From NCBI GenBank assembly GCA_910589415.1, contig OU342638.1, positions 7,232,014 through 7,296,013 of the forward strand: DNA of 64,000 nt, written 5' to 3'. This DNA is from Malachius bipustulatus (lineage: Eukaryota > Arthropoda > Insecta > Coleoptera > Melyridae). Shown here one piece after another: positions 19,478 to 29,753 of the stretch (its first letter is position 1; each line of letters starts with the position of its first letter). The position numbers were made by a program, and so were the translations under genes. The notes beneath the pieces were generated by a model that ran no database searches, was not told the origin of the DNA, and saw only the letters and a program-made list of their open reading frames with translations.

Positions 19478-22400
19478 ATATCGTAGATAAAAACAATAAA
19501 CTCCCTTTTATAAGAATAAATAATCCACCACTTAAACTACTTATAGACACAGGTGCAACTACTTGCCTTCTCAGACCCTCAATTGTCGAAAATTATTTCC
19601 CAGACCAAATTTTCCATGATCCCTACAATCTTACCTCATGCGGAGTAAAAAACAAAGGTAGATTTAAAGCAAAAATTCCCACATTCCCAGAGTTCAAAAC
19701 AAAAACCAATTTCGAAGTTTGTCTATTTGACTTTCACGATTATTTCGATGGTCTTCTAGGACTACCGTTCTTACAACAAAACAAATTCACAATTGATTTT
19801 TCCAAAGACATCCTTTACAATGACCATGTCAAATTTAAATTAAATTATGATAGAAATTCTGAAAATTTCACAGATATAAGCCCACAGTCGAGTAAAATTT
19901 GCACAGTTACTTGTAATCAAAAACAAGGAATTATAGAAATCCCCGAAATGAAATCAGAACACTGCTTTACATTACCAGCGATCAGTGAAGCAAATAATTT
20001 TAAAACTCAAATAGAAATATTTAATCCGACTAATCAGTCAATAAAAATAAAAAATCCTCATATTTCAAGTAAGTCTTTTACATCGAATGAACATTTTCTT
20101 TGTAACTTCCAGATTTGTTACAATAACCCGAATTTTACTTCATCATATCCAGACATAAGAACTAATCACTTGAACCATGAAGAAAAATCACAACTTCTCA
20201 ATATTTGCAATGAATTTTCCGATATCTTTCATAATGAAGATCAACCTTTAACCTTCACAAACAAAATAAAGCACGAGATTAAAACAAAAGACGAATTACC
20301 AATCCATTCTAAAACATACCGATATCCCTACGTTCATAAACAAGAAGTCGAACGCCAAATTGATAACATGCTAAAAAATGGTATAATTAGACATTCTGAT
20401 AGCCCCTATTCAGCCCCTATTTGGATTGTTCCAAAAAAGTTAGACGCATCAAATAAACAAAAATGGAGACTAGTCGTTGATTATCGTAAATTAAATGAAA
20501 ATACTATCGATGACCGATATCCTATTCCCAACATCACTGACATTCTAGATCGACTTGGCAGAGCTAACTACTTCACAACCCTCGATTTAGCCAACGGATT
20601 CCACCAAATAGAAATGTCCCCAGAAAGCATACCTAAAACCGCATTTTCAACTGAAAACGGACACTATGAATATCTCAGAATGCCTTTTGGGTTAAAGAAT
20701 GCCCCATCAACCTTCCAAAGAGTCATGAATAATATATTAAGAGGTCTCATCAACCGAATTTGCTTAGTCTATATGGACGATATCATTATTTTTTCAGCTT
20801 CATTAGAAGAGCATATTAAAAATCTAAAAACGGTATTTTTGCGTCTCAGAGAATCTAATATGAAGATTCAACCCGATAAAAGCGAATTCCTGCGAAAAGA
20901 AGTTGAATTCTTAGGTCATGTAATAACCCCTGAAGGTATCAAACCTAATCCTAAAAAACTTTCAGCTATAAAAAATTTCCCAATTCCGACAACTGCAAAA
21001 GAAATTAAATCCTTTCTTGGACTAGTAGGCTATTATAGAAAATTCATCAACAATTTTGCTAAGATTACTAAACCACTTACTCAGTGTTTAAAAAAAGGTC
21101 AAACCATTAAACACACCAAGGAATTCCTAGATTCCATAAATATTTGCAAAAGTCTACTCTGCAATGAACCAATTCTCCAATTTCCCGATTTTAACAAAGA
21201 ATTCATTGTTACTACGGACGCCAGTCAATTTGCGGTAGGAGCAATACTCTCACAAGGTCCTATTAATTCGGACAAACCAATCTCATACGCTTCTCGTACC
21301 CTAAATCCAGCAGAAATAAATTATTCCACAATAGAAAAAGAACTTCTAGCTATTATCTTTGCAGTCAAAACTTTCAGACCCTATCTCTTCGGTAGACGAT
21401 TCAAAATAGTAAGTGACCATAAACCCTTAACCTGGTTATTCTCCCTGAAAGAGCCAAACTCGAAACTGGTCAGATGGAGATTACTTTTGAGCGAATACGA
21501 CTACGAAATAATTTATAAAAAAGGAAAAATTAATTCAAATGCAGATGCGCTATCACGCATCAAACTTCCCGAAGACAATATGGAAATCCATCCCTTAGAC
21601 AATAACGACAACAATAGTCTTATTGTAGAAACAGGAGACAATGACATTGACGAATTTCTCAATAATCAACTTAGAGACATTAACGACAGCAATACACAAC
21701 ATTCAGAGTTAGAACACCCAATACTAGATATACCAATTACGGAACACCCTGTAAACTTCTATAAAAATCAAATTATCTTTACATGTTCGCCAAACAAATT
21801 ACTACCCACAAGTACAAAGAGTAATCCTTTTAATAAAAATCGGATAACGACTCATTGTAAGAACGAACATCTCGAAAAAGCCACAATAGATACATTTAAA
21901 TACTTCGTAGACCCTAAGAATAAATATTGCATCTACATAGATGACAAGTTTATAGACGGAATAAAACGCCTATCAACAGTCCTTCCACGAACATTCAAGA
22001 ACGATGCTTATTCATTATGCACATCTACTAAATTAGTTAAAGATATCGAGATAATAGATGATCAGAGAATGTATATGAAATTATATCACGAAACAAAGAC
22101 CGGACATCGAGGAATAAAACAAACAATTGATCAAATATCCCAAAAGTACTACTGGCCTAATCTCACCGATGACATAACAAATTACGTAAACACTTGCAAA
22201 ATCTGTTTAGAAAATAAATACGAAAGAAAACCTTATAATTTACGATTTGAATTAACCCCCACACCTTCAAAACCTTTCCAATCTTTGCACATCGACACCT
22301 TCCATATTGATAAAATAAAATGTCTAACAATAATTGACACTTTCTCTAAATACGGACAATGTTATGCTTTACAAAAATTTCATGCCATAGAAATATTTAA

Positions 22401-23058
22401 CAAACTTCTCTCTTATGTAAGTCATCATGGAATACCCCAACAAATTACCTCTGATAATGGAACTGAGTTCAATAATAACATTATAAGAGATTTTTGCAAA
22501 TTACACAATATAACACTTCACTTTACTACCCCACATAATTCCAACTCAAATAGTCCTGTTGAACGATTTCATTCTACGATGCTAGAGCACATAAGATGCA
22601 TAAAAAGACAAAACCCTTCATACAATATCGAAGATATAATTCAATACGCAACCCTTGCTTATAATAATTCTATACATAGTACGACTCAACTTACACCATT
22701 CCAAATTATACACTGTAACATTGACAATAAAGATCCCTTTGACTTGACTAACGACATTATAACATCCGATTATGTGACAAGACATAAAGAAATAAGCAAA
22801 CAATTGTTTAAAAAGATCCACGAAACCTCGCAATCCAACAAAGAACGCTGGATAAATAAAAGCAATGAATCAAGACAAATTGCCCCAGATATTCCCGAAA
22901 ATTCTCCAGTTTATTATAGGACAGACACTAGAGATAAACAAAATCCTTTATACAAACCCTCTACAAGTAAAAGTAACCAAGGTCCTATTTTAAAAATGCA
23001 ACACACTAAAAGACACAAATCTAAAATAAAAAGGTTACGGAAAATAACAGAAAAATAA
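19441..23058 (+). CDS. pol: Pol polyprotein of the errantivirus-like provirus (PR-RT-RNase H-IN)
   Basis: Read by -1 frameshift from gag, about 1,200 residues with no stop. Protease active site LLIDTGATT near 19545. Reverse transcriptase starts near 20300 and has YMDD at 20770-20781. RNase H (TTDASQ near 21210, then SDHKPLTWLF) follows. Integrase has an HHCC finger (HETKTGHRG, then CKICLEN), a first catalytic Asp near 22290 (HIDTF), DNGTEF near 22457 and the Glu in VERFHST near 22560. Domain order and sequence are Ty3/gypsy. An internal ATG at 19948 starts after the protease and is not the natural start. The stop at 23056-23058 lies 20 nt before env. Confidence 0.93.
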   Translation, partial: KFSNTSLGNYELNIVDKNNKLPFIRINNPPLKLLIDTGATTCLLRPSIVENYFPDQIFHDPYNLTSCGVKNKGRFKAKIPTFPEFKTKTNFEVCLFDFHDYFDGLLGLPFLQQNKFTIDFSKDILYNDHVKFKLNYDRNSENFTDISPQSSKICTVTCNQKQGIIEIPEMKSEHCFTLPAISEANNFKTQIEIFNPTNQSIKIKNPHISSKSFTSNEHFLCNFQICYNNPNFTSSYPDIRTNHLNHEEKSQLLNICNEFSDIFHNEDQPLTFTNKIKHEIKTKDELPIHSKTYRYPYVHKQEVERQIDNMLKNGIIRHSDSPYSAPIWIVPKKLDASNKQKWRLVVDYRKLNENTIDDRYPIPNITDILDRLGRANYFTTLDLANGFHQIEMSPESIPKTAFSTENGHYEYLRMPFGLKNAPSTFQRVMNNILRGLINRICLVYMDDIIIFSASLEEHIKNLKTVFLRLRESNMKIQPDKSEFLRKEVEFLGHVITPEGIKPNPKKLSAIKNFPIPTTAKEIKSFLGLVGYYRKFINNFAKITKPLTQCLKKGQTIKHTKEFLDSINICKSLLCNEPILQFPDFNKEFIVTTDASQFAVGAILSQGPINSDKPISYASRTLNPAEINYSTIEKELLAIIFAVKTFRPYLFGRRFKIVSDHKPLTWLFSLKEPNSKLVRWRLLLSEYDYEIIYKKGKINSNADALSRIKLPEDNMEIHPLDNNDNNSLIVETGDNDIDEFLNNQLRDINDSNTQHSELEHPILDIPITEHPVNFYKNQIIFTCSPNKLLPTSTKSNPFNKNRITTHCKNEHLEKATIDTFKYFVDPKNKYCIYIDDKFIDGIKRLSTVLPRTFKNDAYSLCTSTKLVKDIEIIDDQRMYMKLYHETKTGHRGIKQTIDQISQKYYWPNLTDDITNYVNTCKICLENKYERKPYNLRFELTPTPSKPFQSLHIDTFHIDKIKCLTIIDTFSKYGQCYALQKFHAIEIFNKLLSYVSHHGIPQQITSDNGTEFNNNIIRDFCKLHNITLHFTTPHNSNSNSPVERFHSTMLEHIRCIKRQNPSYNIEDIIQYATLAYNNSIHSTTQLTPFQIIHCNIDNKDPFDLTNDIITSDYVTRHKEISKQLFKKIHETSQSNKERWINKSNESRQIAPDIPENSPVYYRTDTRDKQNPLYKPSTSKSNQGPILKMQHTKRHKSKIKRLRKITEK

Positions 23059-23059
23059 T

Positions 23060-23078
23060 ACTCAATCGTTTGTTCCAG
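23060..23078 (+). promoter_or_regulatory. Putative env splice acceptor
   Basis: A pyrimidine-rich stretch (caatcgtttgttccag) ends in AG directly before the env ATG at 23079. Errantivirus env is known to be expressed from a spliced RNA. Confidence 0.5.
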
Positions 23079-24722
23079 ATGCTAATCTTAATTCTTTTTC
23101 TACAATTAGTCAACTCTCAGACAAGTCTTACGAACTACCCAGGTTTCTTCCCACATCACCTAGGCCCAGCATACGTCACAACTTCGAAAATATCCTATGT
23201 GTATTATATAAATCAGGCACCGCTACTCGTACAAGCAGAAAAATTATCAGAAGCATATAAGAACGCTTATCTACACATAACGACCACAAGTGACCCTTTC
23301 GTTAGCAAAACCTTACTTCCTCGACTTTTAGACATACAAGATCAAATCACAAACACAAAAATCTTACAAAATAATTTGCGATCAAATCAAAATTATCGCC
23401 AGAAACGAGGACTCTTAGATATAGGAGGATCATTTGCAAAAACCTTATTTGGTACTTTAGATGCTAATGATGGCAAAGTAATTTATGAGTCATTGAACAA
23501 TTTGCAAGAAGATCAAAAAACATTACAAATTGGGCTAAACAAACAAATCGAACTATACAACGATCTAACAGAACAAATCAATGGCACTATAGAAACATTA
23601 AATTCAGATTTATCTACAATTGAGAATCAACTAAATAATTTAACCAAATATTTCGTACATTCAAAAATGGCAATTTATACATATTTAGAACTTGATAACT
23701 TATTAAACAGACTTGAAATAAATGTTCAGAAATTTAACGATGAACTTACAAAAATAGAAACATCTTTATATTTCTCAAAACTGAATCTTGTAACAAATGA
23801 AATATTACCAGGAAATGAATTGTTAAATCTCATCACTGAATGCTCTAACAAATATAAAAATTCTATAATTAAATTCTATGACATTCATACGTACTACAAA
23901 CTGTTAAATTTGCAAAGCTTCATTTTTAAAGAAAAAATTCTTTTTGTAATTAATATTCCCTTAACTGATTCCCAAATTTATTCCTTTTATCATATAATAC
24001 CAATTCCTATCAACAATCAAATGATAATTCCCAACACACCTTACCTCGCAATTTCGCAAGAAAATCAGCTCGAGATAACTCAAGAATGTCCTCATTTGGA
24101 AGATATTTACGTCTGTTCAGACTTGAATCAAAATTCGAACACCCAAGATACCTGTATTACGCCAATCATACTCCACAAAGAAGAGAAAAATTGTACCAAA
24201 GTCCAAGTAACTCTCAAGGCAGACATGATTCGAAAAATAGACGAAAATTTACTAATTATAGTACCAGTAAACAAAATAACAATCACTGAAAATTGCCCAG
24301 ATCTTATAACGAAAACAATTGACTCACCAAGCCTCTACGTGATACCAGCAAATTGCAAAGTCAAAATTCGCAACAAAATCTACTATACGAAAAAACGAGC
24401 CAATCAAGAAGCAGTGAAAATAATAGGAAATGTACACTTAGAATCCATCGAACTTCATGACGACATTCCCATTGAAAACATTCCTGAAGTACACATGAAT
24501 ATTTCACACATTTCGAAGAAAGTGCAAGATCCCATTCTCCTGAAAGTGCATCAAAACAACACAACGACCCACATCATCACATGGATCGTAATTCTGCTAA
24601 TCTTCGCTGCATTTGCAACTTACAAATTAGTCAAGAGAAGAAAATCATTCAAAATGAAAATTGAACCTTTGGACCCTGTAGAATTAGTTGAAAAACCTTC
24701 TTCGTCGATTTTTCAATCTTAG
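23079..24722 (+). CDS. env: Envelope glycoprotein (Baculo_F/errantivirus Env type)
   Basis: 547 residues from ATG 23079. The N-terminal 13 or so residues are hydrophobic and look like a signal peptide. A furin-type RQKR lies at residues 107-110, followed by a Gly/Phe-containing hydrophobic stretch like a fusion peptide. A long heptad-like Leu/Ile/Asn region follows. One transmembrane helix lies near residues 500-520, followed by a basic then acidic cytoplasmic tail. Several N-glycosylation sequons are present. This layout matches insect errantivirus Env and baculovirus F proteins, which mediate membrane fusion. The frame is intact and ends just before the polypurine tract. Confidence 0.88.
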   Translation: MLILILFLQLVNSQTSLTNYPGFFPHHLGPAYVTTSKISYVYYINQAPLLVQAEKLSEAYKNAYLHITTTSDPFVSKTLLPRLLDIQDQITNTKILQNNLRSNQNYRQKRGLLDIGGSFAKTLFGTLDANDGKVIYESLNNLQEDQKTLQIGLNKQIELYNDLTEQINGTIETLNSDLSTIENQLNNLTKYFVHSKMAIYTYLELDNLLNRLEINVQKFNDELTKIETSLYFSKLNLVTNEILPGNELLNLITECSNKYKNSIIKFYDIHTYYKLLNLQSFIFKEKILFVINIPLTDSQIYSFYHIIPIPINNQMIIPNTPYLAISQENQLEITQECPHLEDIYVCSDLNQNSNTQDTCITPIILHKEEKNCTKVQVTLKADMIRKIDENLLIIVPVNKITITENCPDLITKTIDSPSLYVIPANCKVKIRNKIYYTKKRANQEAVKIIGNVHLESIELHDDIPIENIPEVHMNISHISKKVQDPILLKVHQNNTTTHIITWIVILLIFAAFATYKLVKRRKSFKMKIEPLDPVELVEKPSSSIFQS

Positions 24723-24730
24723 AGGGGAGG
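24721..24730 (+). other. Polypurine tract of the errantivirus-like provirus
   Basis: AGAGGGGAGG directly before the 3' LTR and overlapping the env stop. Confidence 0.85.
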
Positions 24731-25141
24731 AGTTATGCATTCCTTCATGAATGACACATTGTAACTCATTATCATTCGAGTATAGTAAGTCCTTATTAGT
24801 TTTATAACCCTTAGCCTCGAAACAAATGGCCCATTGTATTATTGTTATTATGAACTAAATATCAAATGATATATGTATAATGACTATTATTGTTAATCAT
24901 ATTAATATTCTGTATTTGAAACTAGGATAATGTTCTTAAAACACATCCTTTTGGAATTATTAATAAACAGGCGCATGGCAAAGCCACCGCCCTCCTTAAA
25001 AGGTATAAATACTGTATTTACTTATTGTACTAGTTAGATCAGATTTAGCATTCGTGCCTAATGTATTTATTGTAGTATATTAGTCTGTTCTCAATAAATT
25101 AATTTTTAAAAAAGTCTTTTGTGGCCCTTGAAATCAAAATT
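24731..25141 (+). repeat. 3' LTR of the errantivirus-like provirus
   Basis: 411 bp, matching 17273-17683 without a noticed difference. It is followed by the ACCG target duplication. Confidence 0.93.
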
Positions 25142-25304
25142 ACCGTGATCAAAAATTAGCGCTGAAAATTGAAAAAACATATTAGGCTTTTTTTTCAGAA
25201 AATTTTATTCAACAAAGTTGTTTGAAATAACCTCAAACCCCTAAATCTCAAGTTTGGTTGAAAACAAAAAATACCTAAAATGTTTTGCCTTTCTGCAGTC
25301 TTAT

Positions 25305-25451
25305 ACCCGTATTCACAAACGATAATTTCCTAAATAATTACGTAATCAATTATCCCCATCTCATTCTATTGCAAAAAAACTACATATCTCCATCTCACTC
25401 ATTTAATTAATTACGTAATTATTCAGGAAATTATCGTTTGTGAATACGGGC
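25305..25451. repeat. Small MITE with CCCGTATTCACAAACG ends
   Basis: About 147 bp. The ends (cccgtattcacaaacgataa and its inverse) form terminal repeats of about 40 bp, with a TTACGTAAT-like inner palindrome. The terminal word resembles that of the MITE at 57519. Confidence 0.7.
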
Positions 25452-26223
25452 ACTAGTCATGCAATTTATTTAAACAAGTAAAATCAAAAATAAATTATTT
25501 TATTAGGAGAGTGACATGAAATAATATTTATTAAATGTCTCCGGTCCTACTATTGTTTATAAATCATGGCAATCTTGTAAGAATAAAATTGAAATGATAG
25601 TCTTGAAATTTTTTTGGGTATTTTTTGTTTTCAACCAAACTCGAGATTTGGGGGTTTGAGGTTATTTCAAACAATTTTTTTTTAATAAAATTTTCCGAAA
25701 AAATGCCTAATATGTTTTTTTTTCAATTTTCAGCGCTAATTTTTGATCATACCTATATACCTATACCTACCTATACCTATAGGCTAGTTATTTGCTACTT
25801 CTAAAATGTTGTTTACCCATTTAAGAAGGGTTCGGGAGCTTTATATAAGAAAAAAAGTTTTTTTTGTAATTGTTTACATCCGCGGCTCCTAAGTTTCATC
25901 AATTTTTTCGGGACCGAGGAGCGAAATAGGGGAAATTATTTTTCATTTATACTTATTCCAAAAATCGTAACATCAAATCCTGTGTTCCGTACTTTCGTTG
26001 CACTCCCAAAATCAATTTTTAAAGTCGTTTTGTGGCCTTCCCTTTTATTTGCAAAGCTAATGAATACCTTCCTGGTGTTACTATAGGTATGTTCTCCACC
26101 CCTATATAGGTGCCATAGTGAAACTGTAGGAGCCGGATGTAAATAATGACCTTTTTTTTAATTCAATAAAAAAATATAAAAGTTATTGAGGTGATTCCAT
26201 TTATAAAGTTAAACACACTGTAT

Positions 26224-27442
26224 ATAATTATGTGTAGGTATTTTTACAGTTAACAAACAAAGATACAGATTTTTGTAAGAGACCAAAAATGGGCTAAAAC
26301 GATGTATCTTTCAAGCAAAAAAACATGAACAGCGTTCCTGCTACCCTATCAACAATTACGATCGATTTTGGTGGAGGGTAGGGGTAGTTTCACCCCTTCC
26401 CGGATTTCCGTCAAATTATCATGTACATCAGAAATTAGAACTTTTAATAAGAAATTTACCTACCAAATTTCATCGAATTGGAATCAGCCGACTTTGAGCT
26501 ATTTCAAAAAAACTAAAATTTTCAAAAGACTTTGAAGCCCTCTGACGGACAAACGAAGCATTTTGGTATAGAGATAAGTTTGGTCCGAGCGACTTTTTTT
26601 TACCTCAGTAATCTGTGGTTGCTCCATGTCCATGGAATTTTGGGACACCCTGTATAATTCAATTTTGTTTTGTTTATGGTATAGGTAAATTAAAAAAAAA
26701 ATTAATAATAAAAATTTAGAAAGGGGGAAAAAGGATATACCATTACAATACATATAATACATATTATGTAGATAGGTATACAATAAAGTTTGGAACAAAA
26801 TTTATAATTTTTTTGTGTGATGTTTCTATGGCAATCGATATGACAGTTCGAATTTATTATATGACGTCCTTGATTGCTAGTCAACGACGTCATATTCATA
26901 ATTATTGTTTTAAATATAACCCCCTACTTGTAATCCATCCTTGCAAATATATTTTTATATATGTATATAAAGGGGATTTTTTTCGCCCAATTTTAACCTT
27001 TTTTCCAAAAAAGAAGAACAATTTTTTAATGCGACCTTTCTGTAGATAATTATCGACTTTCTTAGAAAAAGTAGTGACGGCATATTTTATTTGTGTACGA
27101 AGCTCACTCGAAAAAGTACAAAATGAGATGTAACTATAATAGCAGGACTCCTAAATAAATTATCTTATTAAAAAAGTTAAAATTAACCGGAAAATGTCCT
27201 TCTTAAAAAGACCTTTACATCACAACCAGTGGGTTTCCAAGAAAAAAAATACGATCACGTCAGTGGCCTGGAACCAATGGATGGCTTGAAAAAAATCGAT
27301 ATGTCAAAGATATTTCCATAGAAATGTCACATAACGGAATTATGAATTTTGTTCCAAACTATATATCTACACACGCTGTATAATATAACCTATGTTATAC
27401 TTATAATATACCTATCACACCGATAATTATTATTTATTTCAG
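26224..27442. other. Non-coding AT-rich stretch with MITE fragments
   Basis: It includes a partial element ending GACACCCTGTATA near 26641-26655 and the MITE at 26782-27360. No coding sequence was recognised before the splice acceptor at 27442. Confidence 0.4.
26782..27360. repeat. MITE with agtttggaacaaaatt terminal repeats
   Basis: The left sequence (agtttggaacaaaatttata, then tgtttctatggcaatcgata) recurs inverted at about 27300-27360. The interior is AT-rich and non-coding. Confidence 0.6.
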
Positions 27443-27666
27443 AAAAACCCGAGTCTGATGTGGCTAAACACTTGATAGATATCAAGAGTCAACTCACGTA
27501 TATGTCGCATCGACTGGTCGCGATAGAAGAAAAATTAAAGTCGCGAACCAGGGAAGAAACAAACACCTGCCTTCTCCCGACGTTACCCTTGCAAGAAATT
27601 GGCGAGTTGGAAAGTTTAGAGAAATTGCTGAATAGCAATGACAATGAGTTGGCCAGAAAAGAACTT
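27443..27666 (+). CDS. DUF4806 gene, exon A (internal)
   Basis: Bounded by an acceptor (tatttatttcag) and a donor (GTAAGT at 27667). It encodes a coiled-coil-like helix (LIDIKSQLTYMSHRLVAIEE) and then PLQEIGELESLEKLLN, the usual lead-in to the DUF4806 domain of insect proteins. The exon is open, and its phase matches exon B. Upstream exons were not found in the window. The function of DUF4806 proteins is unknown, and many lie in transposon-associated genes. Confidence 0.65.
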
Positions 27667-28715
27667 GTAAGTAATCTAAAATAATGAATTACTGTACTGT
27701 ACACTCGCCTACGGCTCGTATCTTAACCATCATACTCACGTCTCGTTGCATAATATACTATTATACGATAGGTACATATTAGATATGTTATCTAAAAATT
27801 AGTTTGTATTATTATGCTAAGAGAATACCTAGGAAAGTTTTATTTTTTTTTTATAATATTCTGATGAGAGAAAAAATTAGTTATTCTTCCAAAAGAGTTT
27901 ATTGAATACAGGGCCGGGCCTAGCCTATGTGCCGCCTGCGTGCCGATACAAAAATTGCCGCCCCCTCTCCCCTCTCAAGGAATAATGTCTATCTAAGGGA
28001 TGGCAAAGAGCAATTTCTTGTAGGTACAAATTAGACACTATAATAGAAATATGCATTTATTCTATTAGATAAATTCTGCTGCGCTTCTAAGTGAGTTATG
28101 TCAAAGATATGTAAGCATTAGAGTTTAACCGGGGGATCTGGGAGGTACGGAGTATCCCCCAGGAATGAGGGGGGTTTGGGGTTCTCCCCCGAGAAAATTT
28201 TGTGAAAAACAAGTAAGAAAATGTTAATCACACTAAGAAATAACTGCATTTTATAGGTACTGTTAGGTACATTTTCGTGTTAATTCACGCATAGTGAAGG
28301 GCCGCCGGATAATATACCGTGTGTCCCCGGATAGGTGAAACGACTCTTATAAAAGACAAAAAATTTTTGATTTTAATTTTCATTTTTTGGGGTTCAGCTC
28401 TGCTTGATTAAAGAGCAATTTCTAACAAAATTTTAGTTTTGAAAAATCAAGTATGCCTTGGAAATTTCCAAAAAAATGTTTTTTCTGTGGAGAAAGTGCC
28501 TTTCATGTGGTAAATACGAAAAAATGTTATTTGAAAAAGTTGATAAGAATCAACATTTAGGTCCGTATATCAAATTTCAAAATCATAGGCCAACTTTGAT
28601 CTTTTACATTTATTTACTTTTATATTTATTTCACAAATCAAAGAATTTCATTTGTAATAAAGACTGATATTGACAGATTGCTATTTTTTAATTATCAAAT
28701 TAAATTTGTTTTTAG
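27667..28715 (+). other. Intron between DUF4806 exons A and B
   Basis: AT-rich with no gene seen. A stretch near 27910-28320 (ggccgggcctagcc; ccgtgtgtccccgg) looks like fragments of dispersed repeats. Confidence 0.45.
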
Positions 28716-28875
28716 CTGCAGTTTCTCAAATTCTCCGGCGGAGCAAAAGCCAAGGAATGCATCTATAGATGCCTTGAAAAAATATTCACCAATTATTTAG
28801 GACAGTATTGTTCGTGGACTGGGAAAAAGGGAAATTTCAAACTTAGCCATTTGAGTATTATGAATATTATGAATA
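28716..28875 (+). CDS. DUF4806 gene, exon B
   Basis: Bounded by the acceptor tttttag and the donor GTAAGT at 28876. It encodes LQFLKFSGGAKAKECIYRCL and then NYLGQYCSWTGKKGNFKL, the core of DUF4806 (a GG turn and an aromatic-TG-KG motif). It joins exon A in phase as KEL|LQFL, and exon C through a split Ser codon. Confidence 0.7.
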
Positions 28876-29095
28876 GTAAGTACAATTTTTAATAGCTACC
28901 TTCTTACCCACACAGTAAATTTATTTTAATTGTGGTCACAGGAAATTTACATGTTTAAGATAATACCCCATGTTGCTTTGTTTTTTTAAACATTTTAAAG
29001 AAAATTTTGTTGTCATAAAGCATATTTTTTATGAATATTGTATTACATAATTTAAAAAAAAATTACTTTATAGTAAAGTAGACAAAATTTTGATA

Positions 29096-29599
29096 TACAG
29101 GGTGTTATGTAATTGATTGTCAATATTTAAGGGGTTGATTTTTGGGTCAATTTTAAGAAGAAAACTTCATAAGAAGGTATGTCCTAAAAGTCTTAACTTT
29201 TGAGATACAGGGTGGTAAAGTTTCATTAAAATAAATCATTTTTTCGTAATATCTGTAATACCGCTCTTGATATTTTAATGAAATTTCGTATACAGGTATT
29301 ACAAATATAAAAATATGCATAGGTAAAATTCTGCAAGATGTCACTAGTGGAGATAAAACGAAATGTGGTACATGAAAAAATGCCTCTTTGATGAGTAATA
29401 CCTGTCTATTAAATTTCATTAAAATATCCAGAGCGGTATTACAGATATTACGGAAAAATTATTTATTTTTAAAACTTTACCACCCTGTATCTCAAAAGTT
29501 AGTACTTTTAGGACATACGTTCTTATGAAGTTTTCTTCTTAAAATGGACCCAAAAACCACCCCCTTAGATATTGACATTCAATTACAAAACAGCCTGTA
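29096..29599. repeat. Palindromic MITE, about 500 bp
   Basis: The left arm (cagggtgttatgtaattgat; aagaagaaaacttcataaga) returns inverted up to 29599 (ttatgaagttttcttcttaa). The symmetry centre is near 29345. It is flanked by TA. Confidence 0.75.
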
Positions 29600-29753
29600 T
29601 TTCGCAACGACATTTATCATTTTTATCAATATAACAAGTTAACTTTGCGTTGTAAAAAAATGATATACTATTGTTGAGCGTGTTGACATTCTTTTTGCGA
29701 AACAATAATATTGATAGATTAAAAGTTGACTTGAAACCAATGTTTTAACATGT

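Larger units (their letters stand above)
17273..25141 (+). mobile_element. Errantivirus-like endogenous retrovirus, 7,869 bp, coding frames uninterrupted
   Basis: Two 411-bp LTRs (17273-17683, 24731-25141) show no difference that I noticed. A 4-bp target duplication ACCG lies at 17269-17272 and 25142-25145. A Ser-type primer-binding site, gag, pol and env in canonical order, and a polypurine tract are all present. Together with the open frames this marks a very recent insertion. The LTR starts AGTTA and ends AATT, as in gypsy/17.6-type insect errantiviruses. Whether it is active or infectious cannot be told from sequence. Confidence 0.95.
17126..26223. repeat. Palindromic MITE split by the errantivirus-like provirus
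   Basis: The left part (17126-17272) carries tggaatcacctcaataactt. Its inverted partner lies at about 25780-26223, ending CACTGTA. Removing 17273-25141 and one ACCG gives an element of about 1.2 kb. The inner part (25146-25280 against 25613-25750) is also inverted, and a smaller MITE sits at the core. Confidence 0.75.
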
